DNA of 64,000 nt from Stratiolaelaps scimitus (taxonomy: Eukaryota > Arthropoda > Arachnida > Mesostigmata > Laelapidae): contig JABWDB010000009.1 in the NCBI GenBank assembly GCA_019614645.1, forward strand, positions 7,979,501 through 8,043,500, read 5' to 3'. Position 1 is the first letter of the stretch, and each line of letters begins with the position of its first letter. The position numbers and the translations under genes were made by a program. Of the stretch, positions 37,489 through 48,854 are shown one piece after another. Below the pieces are notes generated by a model. The model saw only the letters and a program-made list of their open reading frames with translations, was not told the DNA's origin and ran no database searches.

Positions 37489-39462
37489 ATGAGTTCTCCC
37501 TCAACTAGTCTGACAAGCTCAATAGCCCCGCCGCCATCGCTGCCGCCGCACCATCACCAGCCAGAAGTGACGACGCCACTGTTCTTCAATGGCCCAAAGA
37601 TCTGGAAGACAGCCTATGAGGAGACATTGCACAATACGAATGTAGGCCCACTAACACCAGATCCCGGTCCGACCGTCGAGAATGTCACCGCCCTCCTCGG
37701 CGTGCTCAATGACACATTGCTGGGTAACGCCACGGGGCTGGGCAACTCCACGACAAGCGGCACTGAAGCCATCATTCATACGCACCTCGAGTTCATACTC
37801 ATCATGTTTATTGGCGCATTCTTCTCAATAATCACAATCGTAGGCAATCTCATGGTGATGATTAGCTTCAAGATGGACAAACAGCTGCAGACGATCTCCA
37901 ACTACTTTCTACTGAGCTTGGCGATAGCGGACTTCTCGATTGGCATCATCTCGATGCCACTCTCGACCTATTACATGCTCTACAACTACTGGTACTTGGG
38001 CCCGTTTATCTGTGACACATGGCTGGCATGGGACTACCTGACCAGCAATGCCTCCGTTCTCAATCTATTAATCATCTCATTTGACCGTTACTTCTCGGTC
38101 ACGCGACCGTTGACGTATCGCGCCCGGAGGACGACCCGAAGAGCGGCCATCATGATCGCTTCAGCATGGGTCATTTCGTTACTACTGTGGCCGCCGTGGA
38201 TCTACGCCTGGCCGTACATCGAGGGCAAACGATCAGTGCCCGAGGGCCAGTGCTACATCCAGTTTCTCGAGACCAATATCTACGTCACATTCGGCACGGC
38301 GATCGCCGCCTTCTACGTGCCCGTCTGTATCATGTGCATACTCTATTGGCGGATCTGGCAAGAGACCGAAAAACGCCAGAGGGACCTGACGCACTTACAA
38401 GCGGGGAAGAAGCTTCCCTCGTCGAGTGGTAGTCGAAAATCCACTGCCAATCATGTTAGTAACGAGAATCTGGCTGAGGGTAACGCCGGCGGTAACGCCG
38501 GCGACTCGCAGCCATTAGAAAATCGGGGCGTTAGCACGCTCTGCCTTGAGACTGGCCGCTACCCGCCACCATCGCAGCAGCAGCAGCAGCCTCCGCCACC
38601 GCCACAAGCATCTGTAGATACCGTCGCGCCCGCGAACCTCAAATCGACCCAGTCGCGCACCCAGCGCAAGGGTCTCGGGGACGTGTTATTCGCGTGGTGC
38701 CGCAGCGAACGGCTCCATGATGACGACTCGTGCTCGAGTCACGGCTCGCCTAACGCGCAGACGCCGACTTCCGCCGAGACGCCGATTAGAGCCGACAGCA
38801 TGCAGTACAGGCCTCTGCAGAATATCCCGCTAGCCGATCGGCCGCACCAGACGTCGACGCGGTCATTCTCTAGTGATTCCGTATACACGATCCTGATACG
38901 ACTACCCACTCAGACGAACGTCGAACTGGACGGCGAGATGTCGCAGGCCTCGATTCGGATGATCCTCGAAGAGGACGGACCTCCGCCGTGCCAGCCCGCT
39001 AAGCCCATTCCCCGCAGTAAGTCAGCGTCGGCTAGCGATCGCAACGCCGGCGCCGGGACGGGGCCAGGCTCCGCCGCGTCGCGTGAGCCGCTCCTGCTCA
39101 ATACGAAACTAGTCGCCCAGCAAGGTGGCAAGCGAGTGCCAAAGAAGAAGCGGAAACACCAGGAACGCAAGCAAGAACGAAAAGCAGCGAAGACCCTATC
39201 GGCGATTCTGTTCGCGTTCATCGTCACGTGGACGCCGTACAATGTGCTCGTTCTTATCAAGACGCTTAGCCCGTGCGAGGACGACAATGACTGTATACCG
39301 CAGGGCCTATGGAACTTTGCGTACTGCCTCTGCTACATCAACAGCACGGTGAATCCGTTATGCTACGCGCTGTGCAATGCCAACTTTCGCAAGACGTATG
39401 TTCGTATACTCACCTGCAAGTGGACTTCGAAGAGGCAACGCCACCGGGGATACTTCAGCTGA
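37489..39462 (+). CDS. mAChR-A: Muscarinic acetylcholine receptor, A-type (class A GPCR)
   Basis: Seven-transmembrane acetylcholine receptor of the plasma membrane, expected to couple to Gq as other arthropod A-type receptors do. The 657-aa frame is intronless. ATG 37489 is the first in-frame Met after the stop at 37366 and has A at -3. The N-terminus has no signal peptide but has N-glycosylation sequons at N65, N74, N80 and N86. TM1 is about 99-124, TM2 137-160, TM3 171-197, TM4 217-240, TM5 264-289, TM6 567-591 and TM7 605-628. Hallmarks are the amine-binding Asp182 in CDTWLAWDY, DRY at 199-201, the C175-C255 disulfide, the TM6 motif WTPYN (581-585) and NPxxY as NPLCY (622-626). LLWPPWIYAWPYIEGKR and KQLQTISNYF closely match insect mAChR-A rather than B-type. 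The third intracellular loop is long (about 290-566), low in complexity, with Q5/P6 tracts, but keeps the conserved SVYTILIRLP block (464-473). The C-tail is short and basic. Confidence 0.98.
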   Translation: MSSPSTSLTSSIAPPPSLPPHHHQPEVTTPLFFNGPKIWKTAYEETLHNTNVGPLTPDPGPTVENVTALLGVLNDTLLGNATGLGNSTTSGTEAIIHTHLEFILIMFIGAFFSIITIVGNLMVMISFKMDKQLQTISNYFLLSLAIADFSIGIISMPLSTYYMLYNYWYLGPFICDTWLAWDYLTSNASVLNLLIISFDRYFSVTRPLTYRARRTTRRAAIMIASAWVISLLLWPPWIYAWPYIEGKRSVPEGQCYIQFLETNIYVTFGTAIAAFYVPVCIMCILYWRIWQETEKRQRDLTHLQAGKKLPSSSGSRKSTANHVSNENLAEGNAGGNAGDSQPLENRGVSTLCLETGRYPPPSQQQQQPPPPPQASVDTVAPANLKSTQSRTQRKGLGDVLFAWCRSERLHDDDSCSSHGSPNAQTPTSAETPIRADSMQYRPLQNIPLADRPHQTSTRSFSSDSVYTILIRLPTQTNVELDGEMSQASIRMILEEDGPPPCQPAKPIPRSKSASASDRNAGAGTGPGSAASREPLLLNTKLVAQQGGKRVPKKKRKHQERKQERKAAKTLSAILFAFIVTWTPYNVLVLIKTLSPCEDDNDCIPQGLWNFAYCLCYINSTVNPLCYALCNANFRKTYVRILTCKWTSKRQRHRGYFS

Positions 39463-39620
39463 GTGGGCGTTCGGGATCCGAGCGTCCCCCGGAGCGTGTT
39501 TGTTTCTCTGAAGTCCAATGAGTACGTCGAGCGGGCCGCTATTGAATGATAATGGGGCATCGGGAGAAAGAGAGAGAGAGAGAGTGAGAGCTAGAGAGAG
39601 AGCGAGAGAGAGAAAATAAA
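39463..39620 (+). terminator. Receptor 3' UTR with (GA)n tract and AATAAA
   Basis: A GA-rich microsatellite (about 39565..39613) follows the TGA stop, and AATAAA lies at 39615..39620. It is the first polyadenylation signal downstream, about 155 nt from the stop. Longer UTRs cannot be excluded. Confidence 0.5.
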
Positions 39621-40034
39621 ATGGAGGCCAGGAGGTGGTGACGGCCAGCCAGCCGAAAATCATCATAAGGCATGTACAGAAAAACGGGCCTAAACAATCG
39701 AAGAGTGAAGAATGAAGAAAACAAAAAGAAGCGGGAAGGACGGAGGAGGGAAAACGTCAAACAGCCGTCGTACAGACGCAGCCGGGCCCCCGCGCAGCCC
39801 GCGCAGCGTTTGTCTCCACATCAAACATCAACTCATTGCTCAATCAAGTGGACAACAAGTGCTCCAAATGAGGGGCTCTTGCTGGACTTCCTGACATACA
39901 CGTATACACACCCACGCACACACACACGGAGACACATCGTAACAGACATATGTAGCACATGGAAACACATGAAATACAGGCTCAGCTCACACAACAGAAC
40001 AGGAGCAGCACGAAGACAGGCGAATATGCACTTT

Positions 40035-40062
40035 GTATATATATATATATATATATATATAT
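40035..40062. repeat. (AT)n microsatellite
   Basis: About 28 bp of pure repeats. Confidence 0.95.
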
Positions 40063-40874
40063 GCTGAACCGAAAAGTACTTGTTGGTTTCACATTAGCTG
40101 AACATTTCGAAATAGCCGCTCCTCAGGCACAATCGTATTAAATTATAGAATTATGACTCTGACAAAATGTATGGTTTGCTTCCCGTCTTGGTGGTTAATT
40201 CTGGTCCACTTTCGATGATATTTGCACGACCGACGGCGCTTCTCTACACTGTTGCCAAACACATCTGCGAATTTCCTGCGCGGGTGATGCATCCTAGCGT
40301 AACGAATCGGTGGCAAGTCTGCCAGCTCGGTCAGCGCGACTACGAGCTTCTGCACCTCCTTCTCCAGTAGAACAACCGCTGTCACCATAGTCATTCTCAA
40401 ATGAGGCGGGGCACTCTAAATCAAGTTGGCCTCAGCGTCGTCGCCTCGGGTACCCCCGTACTTGACTCAGCCAGGCCAACCAGTGAGCAGGCAATCAACA
40501 CCAGTAATGTTTATACTATTACGCAGCGGGTAATGTAGAAATCCGCGGAAATTAACTTTGCTACCCCGCACCACCCTGATGCCAACCCTTCTGAAAAGCT
40601 CTCGCCGCCGTCACCAGCAGCGGGCACAATGCTTCTACACCTTGCTGCGCTTGCAGCAGCGTTCGTTTCCTGCTCCCTTAGCCGGCTCCTTTAGTCCGCG
40701 TTTCCCTGTATATCTCTATCGATCTGCGCCCCGTTCTCCTCAAACTCTTACTGTCGTCGAGAAGCAAGTGGGCGCACGCGGATACGAGGGCCGGCCGATC
40801 GGTAGATCGTCGGCCGCTTAACAGTTCCGTTTTTCGTTCAACTCGAGACGGCGTCGGCAGTGGCAAAGGCGACG
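40063..40874. other. No supported gene
   Basis: Intergenic sequence becoming GC-rich after about 40.55 kb. No coding or repeat structure was recognised. Confidence 0.4.
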
Positions 40875-40972
40875 ATGTGGACAAGTCGCCAGCAGGAGCG
40901 GCGGCGAGAAATCCTGAAATCGACGACAACGACGAAGAAGCAGACGGGCGCTGAACCATTACGGCGCCAACG
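40875..40972 (+). other. Possible first coding exon (unassigned)
   Basis: ATG 40875 opens 32 codons plus two bases up to a near-consensus donor CCAACG|GTAAGC at 40972/40973. The frame is hydrophilic and basic (starts MWTSRQQERRREILKS, then a Thr/Lys run). The upstream sequence is GC-rich like the other putative leader blocks. No downstream partner exon was identified, so it may equally be a non-coding leader exon. Confidence 0.22.
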
Positions 40973-43900
40973 GTAAGCGACGCCTAGACCGTAATGATGA
41001 TGATGATGGCCACGACGTTATCGTCAGAGAATCAACGCGCGAAAGACGGTTGCAGACTTCGACACCTTTCCATCCTGCAACCGACCACCCACCCCGATCC
41101 CCTCATCTCCCCCCACCAATCTCTCTCCCTCCGGAAATGTTCGACGGAACCAGGAGAGAAGCGCATCGCTTCCGACACCTTTTTCTCTCCGGAGGACACG
41201 TTCAGGCTGGTCAGGCCCAGCACCTGCACAAACAAACGCAAGCGGCGCAGATCGTTGGTGGACAGCGGCACCCGCGCCCATACCGAAGCGATGTGGGTCG
41301 ACGAGATCTGGATGCGAAAGGAATAAAGAAACGAAGACCGTGGTCAGGTTTTCCACTTGCGTTCCTGTTTGTTGTTCCTCCTTTATCTCCAGCCGTGGCC
41401 GCGCGCATGTGACAACACACCCCCCGGCCACTGCACGTGCATGCAACCTGCTAAGTACTGTGTGTCTGTCTGCGGCTTTCGTCGTGATCCTCGGGCATTT
41501 GCTGTACGCCAGCTTGTACTATCGTAGCCCATACAGAAATGTGGCCGAGGAGACCAGCCAGGACCCTGACCAGCTGGGCGGCAAAAGACCAATGCCAGCG
41601 GGGTCAAGAAGCGACGAGGAACACCACACTCTTCCCCGTAACTCGTGAATGTTGCCGAACTCTTCCTCTGTTTAGGAGAGTACGAGAGAGAGAGAGAGAT
41701 CGCAAGCTACTGTTTCCCACAACTGCTGCTGCTGCCGGCGTCGCCTCAGCCCCAACCACTACCAGCAGCGGAGCTGGCAACGTTCTCATCAGATGGCCGA
41801 GATCGTCCGATCGTCACCAACTCAACCGAACAGACGTGGCCTACCCCACGGTAACACACACCCCGACAGTTATATTGCCATGGGCAGGCAGGAGGGTTAA
41901 GCGGCGCGCAACCGCGGCGTTTCCTGTGGCTGACTAGAGGCTGTACCCCACTCAGATACGCACGCCGTACGACTAATGTAAGAGGTCTGCGGAGAGAGTT
42001 GCGGGGGTTGGCTGCGAGTTGAGTTGGGATGAATGTGAAGTGCAGAGAAGCCGGCAATACGGGGTGGGCTACTCACAACCGTTAGCACATAGCCTGTGGC
42101 ACTAGCAGAGGTCACGCCGACGAAGTCGCATATGCAAGACCAACAGTGAGGGGGAGCAGGTATGAAGGCAAGGTAGTTGATGCGAGTTGCTGTTATACAA
42201 AGAGGCTCGTAGGTAGGATGTGGGCAGACGCCGACGGGGGGGGATTGACTTGCGCTGATTGTAGTGGCAGATTGTGTCGTACACAACGACAGGTGAACAA
42301 TGCAACGGTAAACGAACAAAGGACACAGCCGGCAGGAGTGCGGCAAACGCAGCAAGCAAGGGGAGCCGAAAAGAGCCAGCCCAGCCGATGCAGGATGGCA
42401 GCTAGGATGCTCCTGCTGCGCCTGTTCGTTCGAGCGCGCTTCGCAGTTTAGCCTTCTCGTTCAGTCAAGGGTTCACCGGTTGGGGAAACGATATTGCTGC
42501 GGCTGTTGAAGCTACCTCAAGTTAAGTGGGGTAGTCGGCTTGGCGGGGGGCGCCATCCTCGGCGGACACAGCCGCCACCTGCTCGCCACCGTTTCTGCTG
42601 TCGCCCGATCTCCATTCCCCGTTGTTCCCTACCCAGTTTGGTTGCTATATTCTCCACTTGCTGATGATGCGGACCCCCGCTGCCGGCACCGCCGCCTCTT
42701 CCTGCTATATACTCGCTCGATCGTTGCCTAGCTGCTTCTCCTGAGTTCTCTCTTGGCCAGCCGCTCCTCTGTGTATACCCCTCCGGCTTTCATAGTCGAC
42801 GGGTCAGACAAGCACGAACGGACAGACGTTGGGAGTGTCGGCAGAGTGGGAGCTGGTCAGACTACGTTGGCGTTCCACTGTCCTTGTCCCTCCGTTTGCC
42901 TAGAGAGCTCGGCCAGACAACGAGAGCCATCGGCAGACCGAGGTAGGGAAGCCAGGCAGGAAGCAGCCTGGCAGGTCGTCGCAGAACCAAGGGAGCACTA
43001 TGAGGCTCTCTCCTAAGTCCTGGCGGAGTCCCCGCTCGCCGCAGCGTTGTTTGCCCAAGCTTAGATGACGGTAGACCCCTCCCTACCAACAGACCACCCG
43101 TCGGCAAAGGAGCTAAGAAAAGAAGGACCTAAGGGGCAGCGGCTCAAGACACCGATCAACACTGTGAACCAGGGCCCGCGTCCATGCCAGCCCCGCCCAG
43201 CACACCCAGCCAGATACACACATCCACTCAGTGCTCTGTCCATCTTCGATAACAACAGCTCGGACAGTGCTACCATCAAGTGCTTTCTCCGGTTCGGATC
43301 TGCATCGAGCTGCATATTACCCAATCGTTAGATCAGCTAGATCTTCTTACTCCCATTGGCCGAGACGGACAGAACGTGAATAGAGCGAGAGAGTGAGAGC
43401 AGTCTAACCAATAGTAATTCAGTCGCATTTCGCCGATAAATTCGGATTCAATCGAACATAACTGTTTAAAGTAGAACGAACAAACCTGCGGAAAAACGTC
43501 AGGTATAGGGCGAATAGAGAGAAAGACAGAGATGCTGACCGAACAGTGCCCACGTCAGACCTAGGGCCGAAGCTGCGGCCGGCTGCCAACTGGACCAAGT
43601 GAATCCCCTTAATAGGCTCTTCACTGCGCCACAAGGACGGACGACTTCAAAACGACGGAGTGGGGATCCGGTGGGCAGCTCACTGCATTCCTCCCGAAGC
43701 CCCTTGACCTGGCTGGCTTTCGACAACGTCAAGTTATCCATGTCGTGCCAGCTACCGCTTTACATCTGTAATTCCATTGCAGCAAACGAGCCCGGCAGTT
43801 GCTCCGGGGATCGCAGTAGTGATCTGAATAGTACTGTCGGATCTGGAGGAGATCAATAACCACGTGCTAGTAACCCCGTACTATGCAGAGTAGAGAGTGA

Positions 43901-45290
43901 GAGAGAGAGAGAGCCTGATGATCCCGGGGGGTAGGGGGATTTGGTATTGAGGCAAGAATACAAATGACGCAGCGGAGCTTGGAAGGGAAGCAGCACCAGA
44001 CAACATGAGCCAATACGGTCCGCCCTTTTCTAGGAACACGTATGGGAATTGCGGAGAAGAGAGGGGTCTGGCCACCGGGATGGCCGAGTCTCAGCCAGCT
44101 CGAAGGCAAAGTCGACGCAAATAGAGGTGGACAGTATCAACCATTGATCAGAGTTAGTTCTGCTAATGGCCCCGTGCTTCCCATATTCGAAAAATATTAA
44201 CCTGCCCCAATAGTTCGGCCATTAGTAGGGTACTACCATGTCTACTAAATGTTACGTTAACATGACTGTTTCACAAGGGCCGAAAAGATGAAATAGGGAT
44301 CAGCTGAGATGCGGGTATGCCTGACCGAGAGCGGACAACTATATTACATAGCATCGCTAATGGGGAACGCAACGAACACAGTATTATGCTGACAACCAGC
44401 GAGAATCGCTGTGGATGATGACAACAGTAGAAACAGACGTTTAAATAGCAGACGATATACATATATTGAATTGGATAGCAGATCCGAGTGAACGTAGCAC
44501 CAGACAGCACCGGACAGTATACAAACTTGTACTGTACAATTCACTATTATTATTATTATTATACAATTACAATAATTACAGTATTGCTACGATGAAATTT
44601 CAGTTGTAGTCTTCACTCTCTGGAGTCGCGCTGGAAGGTGTTTTTTTTGCCCAATTGACACGACACAATGTGTGTAGGTCATACGAATATTGAGCTACGG
44701 GTAATACAATATTTTAGGCAATGCGATTGCCAATTGGTTGAGGATGCAACGCGAGCAGTCCACAGTAGATAACGAGAGCGGCATCATCAAGGTATTATTT
44801 ATTATACTGTGAGGACTACCGTGAAATGCAGTGAACGCTCATACATTCTGTAACACAATGACTTTAACAATTGACACTGTCAAACATCGTATATTACATC
44901 AAGTTACAGCAAGCCACGCACAGACGTACACGTAAATGTATTGACATCTGCGTGCACACGTATATGCCAGACGACACGACTGGACGGCACACAAATAAAA
45001 AACACGTTTCCAAATACAGCAGGCGCCACACAGTGACAACACGTAAACGCGAGGGAGAGACACAGGGCAGGAGAAGGTAAAGACAGAGAGAGATGGGCCA
45101 ATACATAGAAAGAGAAAACACCTCAGAGGAGTGTCAGTCGTGTGGATAATTGGGCAGACAACTACAAACGCAGGACACATTCGGACAAGCAGACAAACAG
45201 ACAAAAGCAGACGGCACACTCACAAGAGAAACAGAGAGTCGATTGATTATATGTTACCTGAACTTTCATTGATCATAATATAATCAAAAT
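40973..45290. other. GC-rich to AT-rich DNA, no supported gene
   Basis: 40.97-43.9 kb is GC-rich with short GA, CTG and C/G runs. 44.1-45.3 kb is AT-rich with (ATT)n near 44543. Several 80-150 codon frames overlap on both strands, and none has domains or paired splice sites. Confidence 0.35.
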
Positions 45291-45294
45291 GAGA

Positions 45295-45660
45295 TGATGA
45301 CAATAATAATAATGCTATTAATAATAATAATAATAATAATAATCAGAAGAATAATGACGATGATGATGATGATGATAATGACAATTATAATAATGAGAAT
45401 AATAATGATGATCATACTATTGTCGTGGTGTCACACACTGGTGGGGTGTGTATGATTACTGACTGACCAGTGGTAATAATGACAACACGAACAGTGGACA
45501 ATATTAATTAGAGTAATAATCATTACGAAGATGATGACGATATGAGAGTGGTTAGGAAGATGACTAACATGATGGATATTATCAATACGATTATTATTTA
45601 ATATTATTATTATTATTACTACTACTATGACGATGTATTAATGTCATTAATTATACATTC
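45295..45660. repeat. AAT/GAT-rich low-complexity DNA
   Basis: Imperfect runs of AAT, GAT and ATT triplets over about 350 bp, with a short more complex interruption at about 45420..45480. Confidence 0.85.
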
Positions 45661-45735
45661 TTGTGAGAAGTGAAGATTCAAGAGGAAGGTGGGTGGGGCC
45701 GTAACAGTTGTGCGTGTGATGAATTCCGCACGATA

Positions 45736-45888
45736 ATGACGAAGAGGAGCGATGGAAGCTTGAACTTTGATTGTTATATTATCTTAATTTCTCTTATGAT
45801 AACTTTTGCCAGCGCGACCCGTCCCGCTAGCTGCAATGGCCGGGTCAGGGAGTACGCGGCATCTAAGCTGACACGTGACAGCCCATAG
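45736..45888 (+). CDS. Small ORF with a signal peptide (50 aa), hypothetical
   Basis: ATG 45736 has A at -3. The 50-aa product has a hydrophobic segment CYIILISLMITF (residues 13-24) followed by ASA|T, a textbook signal-peptidase site after residue 27. The remainder is 23 residues with one Cys. It could be a very short secreted peptide. It could also be the leader exon of the candidate gene at 46502..47111, in which case a donor inside the ORF (a weak GTCAGG or GTACGC near 45843..45854) would be used. No family was recognised. Confidence 0.25.
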   Translation: MTKRSDGSLNFDCYIILISLMITFASATRPASCNGRVREYAASKLTRDSP

Positions 45889-45918
45889 AATTTCCGAGTG
45901 CGGACAAACTACGCAAAC

Positions 45919-45940
45919 TGGTTGGTTGGTTGGTTGGTTG
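45919..45940. repeat. (TTGG)n tetranucleotide repeat
   Basis: About five GGTT units, continuing into a GATT-rich stretch. Confidence 0.9.
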
Positions 45941-46085
45941 GCTGATTGACTGATTGAGTGGGTGATCCATCGATTGATTGATGCACTGATGGAGAAAGCA
46001 AGACAATATTGTAAGCAAAGAGCGACAGGAAACGCACTACTAATGCATATGGCTGATCGCGGAAAATGAAAAGTTGAAGAAAGCG

Positions 46086-46086
46086 G

Positions 46087-46117
<31 letters not shown>

Positions 46118-46122
46118 ATATA
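46086..46122. repeat. (AT)n microsatellite
   Basis: TA repeats with GTATGTA interruptions at the right end. Confidence 0.9.
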
Positions 46123-46501
46123 ATGGCGATCATAATGTCTAGAGTAATATGTACTGTCCGAAAAATATTTGAGTAACCACCATGTACACGCTGACCGACA
46201 GGATGAATAGAGTCTATGCAATGTGCAGCTCGCCCAGATGGATAGTGTTAGTATGCGATTATTATGTGGGCATGAGGCGATCCGCCCATCGCCAGGACTG
46301 GCAGGGATACGGCTTAGACAGTCTGCTGAGGTGTGGCTTGTCATTTAGCCTGAGCGCGAGCATATGTGAAATGCAAGAGTATCATTTGAGGAGGAAATGT
46401 GAAATTTACAAGAAAAGCAAATCGATAAATTCCAGGACGTATTTTACACCCGAGTAGAAGCGGTTTTTTTATTATATTTGGCGGCATACCGGAAGAATTT
46501 A

Positions 46502-47111
46502 ATGGGCACATTCTCACCAAGGAAAGACGGAGAGGAGGGAGCGCGCGAGAGAGAGAGATCTACCATAGGCAGTTGCGAGGGTCATCGTGTTGCCTCCTGC
46601 TTAGCCAATTGTCATGGCCGTCGTAATTGTCCGGCGGTGGACGATGATCACAGAGGCCACAAAAAGTCCGATCGCCTCAAAATGACCGGTCTCATGGTGC
46701 CGGCCTCCATAGAATGTTCTCCCCTTAATGAAAGTAAGTGATTCGCAATCGTCTGATCCCTTGCGGGCGTATTCGTGTCGCCGTCCGAATTTTTTGCATT
46801 CTCACAGTCGCATAAGATTCGGCAGGCCTTCCATTACGGCATCTATTCCCATTGCGTACCTGTTCGTCGAGCATAAGTCCAGCATAAATGGCATAACGAC
46901 ATCGCTTCATGGCGTTCGTTCGTACATCCATTCATTCATAGAGCATCATTGGTTCATTCAACATTTATACAAGGAGCACTAGGCCAACTTCCAACGTCCA
47001 TTTCTCATATTTTCTCCCTTAGTCCAATCACCGCGGGCCTTCTTTCCCGACGACCGTCTCCCAGCAAAAAACCCCTTTCAAGTCTTCGTCAGTGTAGTTG
47101 CGACTGGCTAG
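46502..47111 (+). CDS. Candidate two-exon small protein, hypothetical
   Basis: Exon a (46502..46733) ends at AATGAAA|GTAAGT. Exon b (47023..47111) follows a strong acceptor (TATTTTCTCCCTTAG). The phases match (1 + 2 bases), giving 106 aa and a TAG at 47109. AATAAA lies 35 bp beyond the stop. The first part is acidic/basic with five Cys (GSCEGHRVASCLANCHGRRNC...SIEC). The second exon reads as ordinary protein (SPRAFFPDDRLPAKNPF). The ATG at 46502 is only the first in-frame Met. Exon a may begin further left at an AG acceptor near 46496, after an upstream leader exon such as that at 45736. The family is unknown. The support is splice-site strength, phase match and poly(A) placement only. Confidence 0.35.
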
Positions 47112-47146
47112 CTCCCGGCTCGCATTCGGGTCAGTCCCCCGAGCCA

Positions 47147-47152
47147 AATAAA
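47147..47152 (+). terminator. Poly(A) signal AATAAA
   Basis: AATAAA 35 bp downstream of the TAG of the 46502..47111 model. Confidence 0.35.
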
Positions 47153-48814
47153 TCAGCTGACTCGACTAAGAACTCGCGTCGCGTTTTTGCTCCGTCATCA
47201 CCCGTCTCGTCTCGATCGACTGAAGGGACCGGCGCTGCGAGCCGGAGACGGCGGCTACCGTGGCCATTTTAGCCTACGGTCACTGTATGCACGCATATGT
47301 ACTGGAGGCTTGGGGGCTAACTGTTCGATCGTACTGCTGGGTAATCCTGTGACATCTACACTGCTTCATGTCGGCAAGGGGTTTCAAGACGCATGACGCG
47401 TATTGCATTCTTAATTTGGGGTTCTAACATTCCCGGCATTGGACACCCGGCTGACTAGCAATCGATAGTTGGGCGATTCGGTGCGAGCGTCGTTGAATCG
47501 CGTCTTGCACTCGGCGAAGCAGTGAGACCACTAAGCAATGTGTGCTCCGGAAACGCAACAATGATTTGTTCAATTCGCGAATCGTGTCCGTTTAGTGATC
47601 GCTGCAGTGTCCGCCCAGTCGATCCGCTTGGCGTTTTTCATCAATTCGAATATCGTCAGGGAGCGAAGACGGATGTTACATCGAGCCGTCCGTACAATAC
47701 CCATTATACATATGGATAGCTGCCCGGGGAATATGCCGTTTATTCAAAACGCTCATCTGGAATGGATCATTTGCTCCTAAGACGATCGTTGACTTTGAAA
47801 ACTGGCTGTGGCTGCTGTCGTGTCCTGTGGCTGTGGGCGGTCGTAAGTATGATGATGGCGAGAATAATCCAGCCGGTCGGGGAGAGCACCTCAAGAACTC
47901 AGAGATACAGAAAATTGTACATAATAATAATAATAATGATAATAATATATCTGCTGCTGTTTTTTATACCCAAATGAATGTCAAGAATATAAATAATACT
48001 ATATATATATATACATATATCCTATAACCATATGTGGGCTAAATATATATATATATATATAGAGTAATGGTAATGGAATACATAATGGCAAGATTCTAGA
48101 TAGATGATTGCCAACAATGACTATAATAATTCATTAATATGCAGTAAATGCCGAATAAGTAACATGATGATGAGAACTCAAGACAAACTCATACAGGATC
48201 CATTGGTGGACTATGACGGTGGTGAACATGGAAAGAAGCTACACCCGATAGGAGACAAGCAAACAGCTGAACCAGCAATGACAGGTGCTGATTGTGTAAG
48301 GACAACGGCACGGGTTCAAAGCTTCACTGGCTCTAGGGCTGTGTCATAAATACGCGTTTGGAGAGTGCTCGAGAAGCGTTGTTACGGGTTGGTTAGATTG
48401 GTAGTAGACGTGATTGAAATGTCTGACGTGGTCGCCATGGTCTATCGAGAAGTGCGAGATTACGTACATCGTTTTTGATACCAAACAAATAAGATAAATT
48501 TGACAAACTACAATAGCCAGAGGGGAATAGGAATGAAATAAAGACATACATAGTATAAGATAACAAGCCAATGCTAACAACAACAGCTGATAGTGATGGT
48601 CAGGTTAGAGGTGTAAATATAAATAATACACGGACATGAGAAGACATGAATCATATATCTATAGATAACTTCGTTCTTCGTAGAAATACGCATCGTACCA
48701 TGCATGATATATATATATATATATATATATACACTTTCTGTGTTTAATCACTCGTACTGAGTAGGTATGTATCATGGCTGGGTTTTGAGCTTGGGGCATC
48801 TGGCTTTTTACAGC
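47153..48814. other. No firmly supported gene
   Basis: An ATG at 47762 starts 27 codons with a hydrophobic end (CCRVLWLWAV), closed by a donor (GGTC|GTAAGT at 47842/47843). This is a possible signal-peptide exon without a partner. (AAT)n lies near 47922..47945, with (AT)n near 48000..48060 and 48707..48731. Confidence 0.3.
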
Positions 48815-48854
48815 CAGCATGATATATATATGTATATATATATATATCATGCTG
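48815..48854. repeat. Perfect 16-bp inverted repeat around (AT)n
   Basis: Arms CAGCATGATATATATA (48815..48830) and its exact reverse complement (48839..48854) flank an 8-bp TGTATATA loop. It is able to extrude a cruciform or hairpin. Confidence 0.9.

Noticed and set aside
46182..46457. Homology to the 60.2-kb Cys-rich exon through a shared HLRRKC hexapeptide encoded by wholly different codons
   Set aside because: The match does not extend beyond six residues. A few 6-residue matches are expected by chance among all frames of a 64-kb window.
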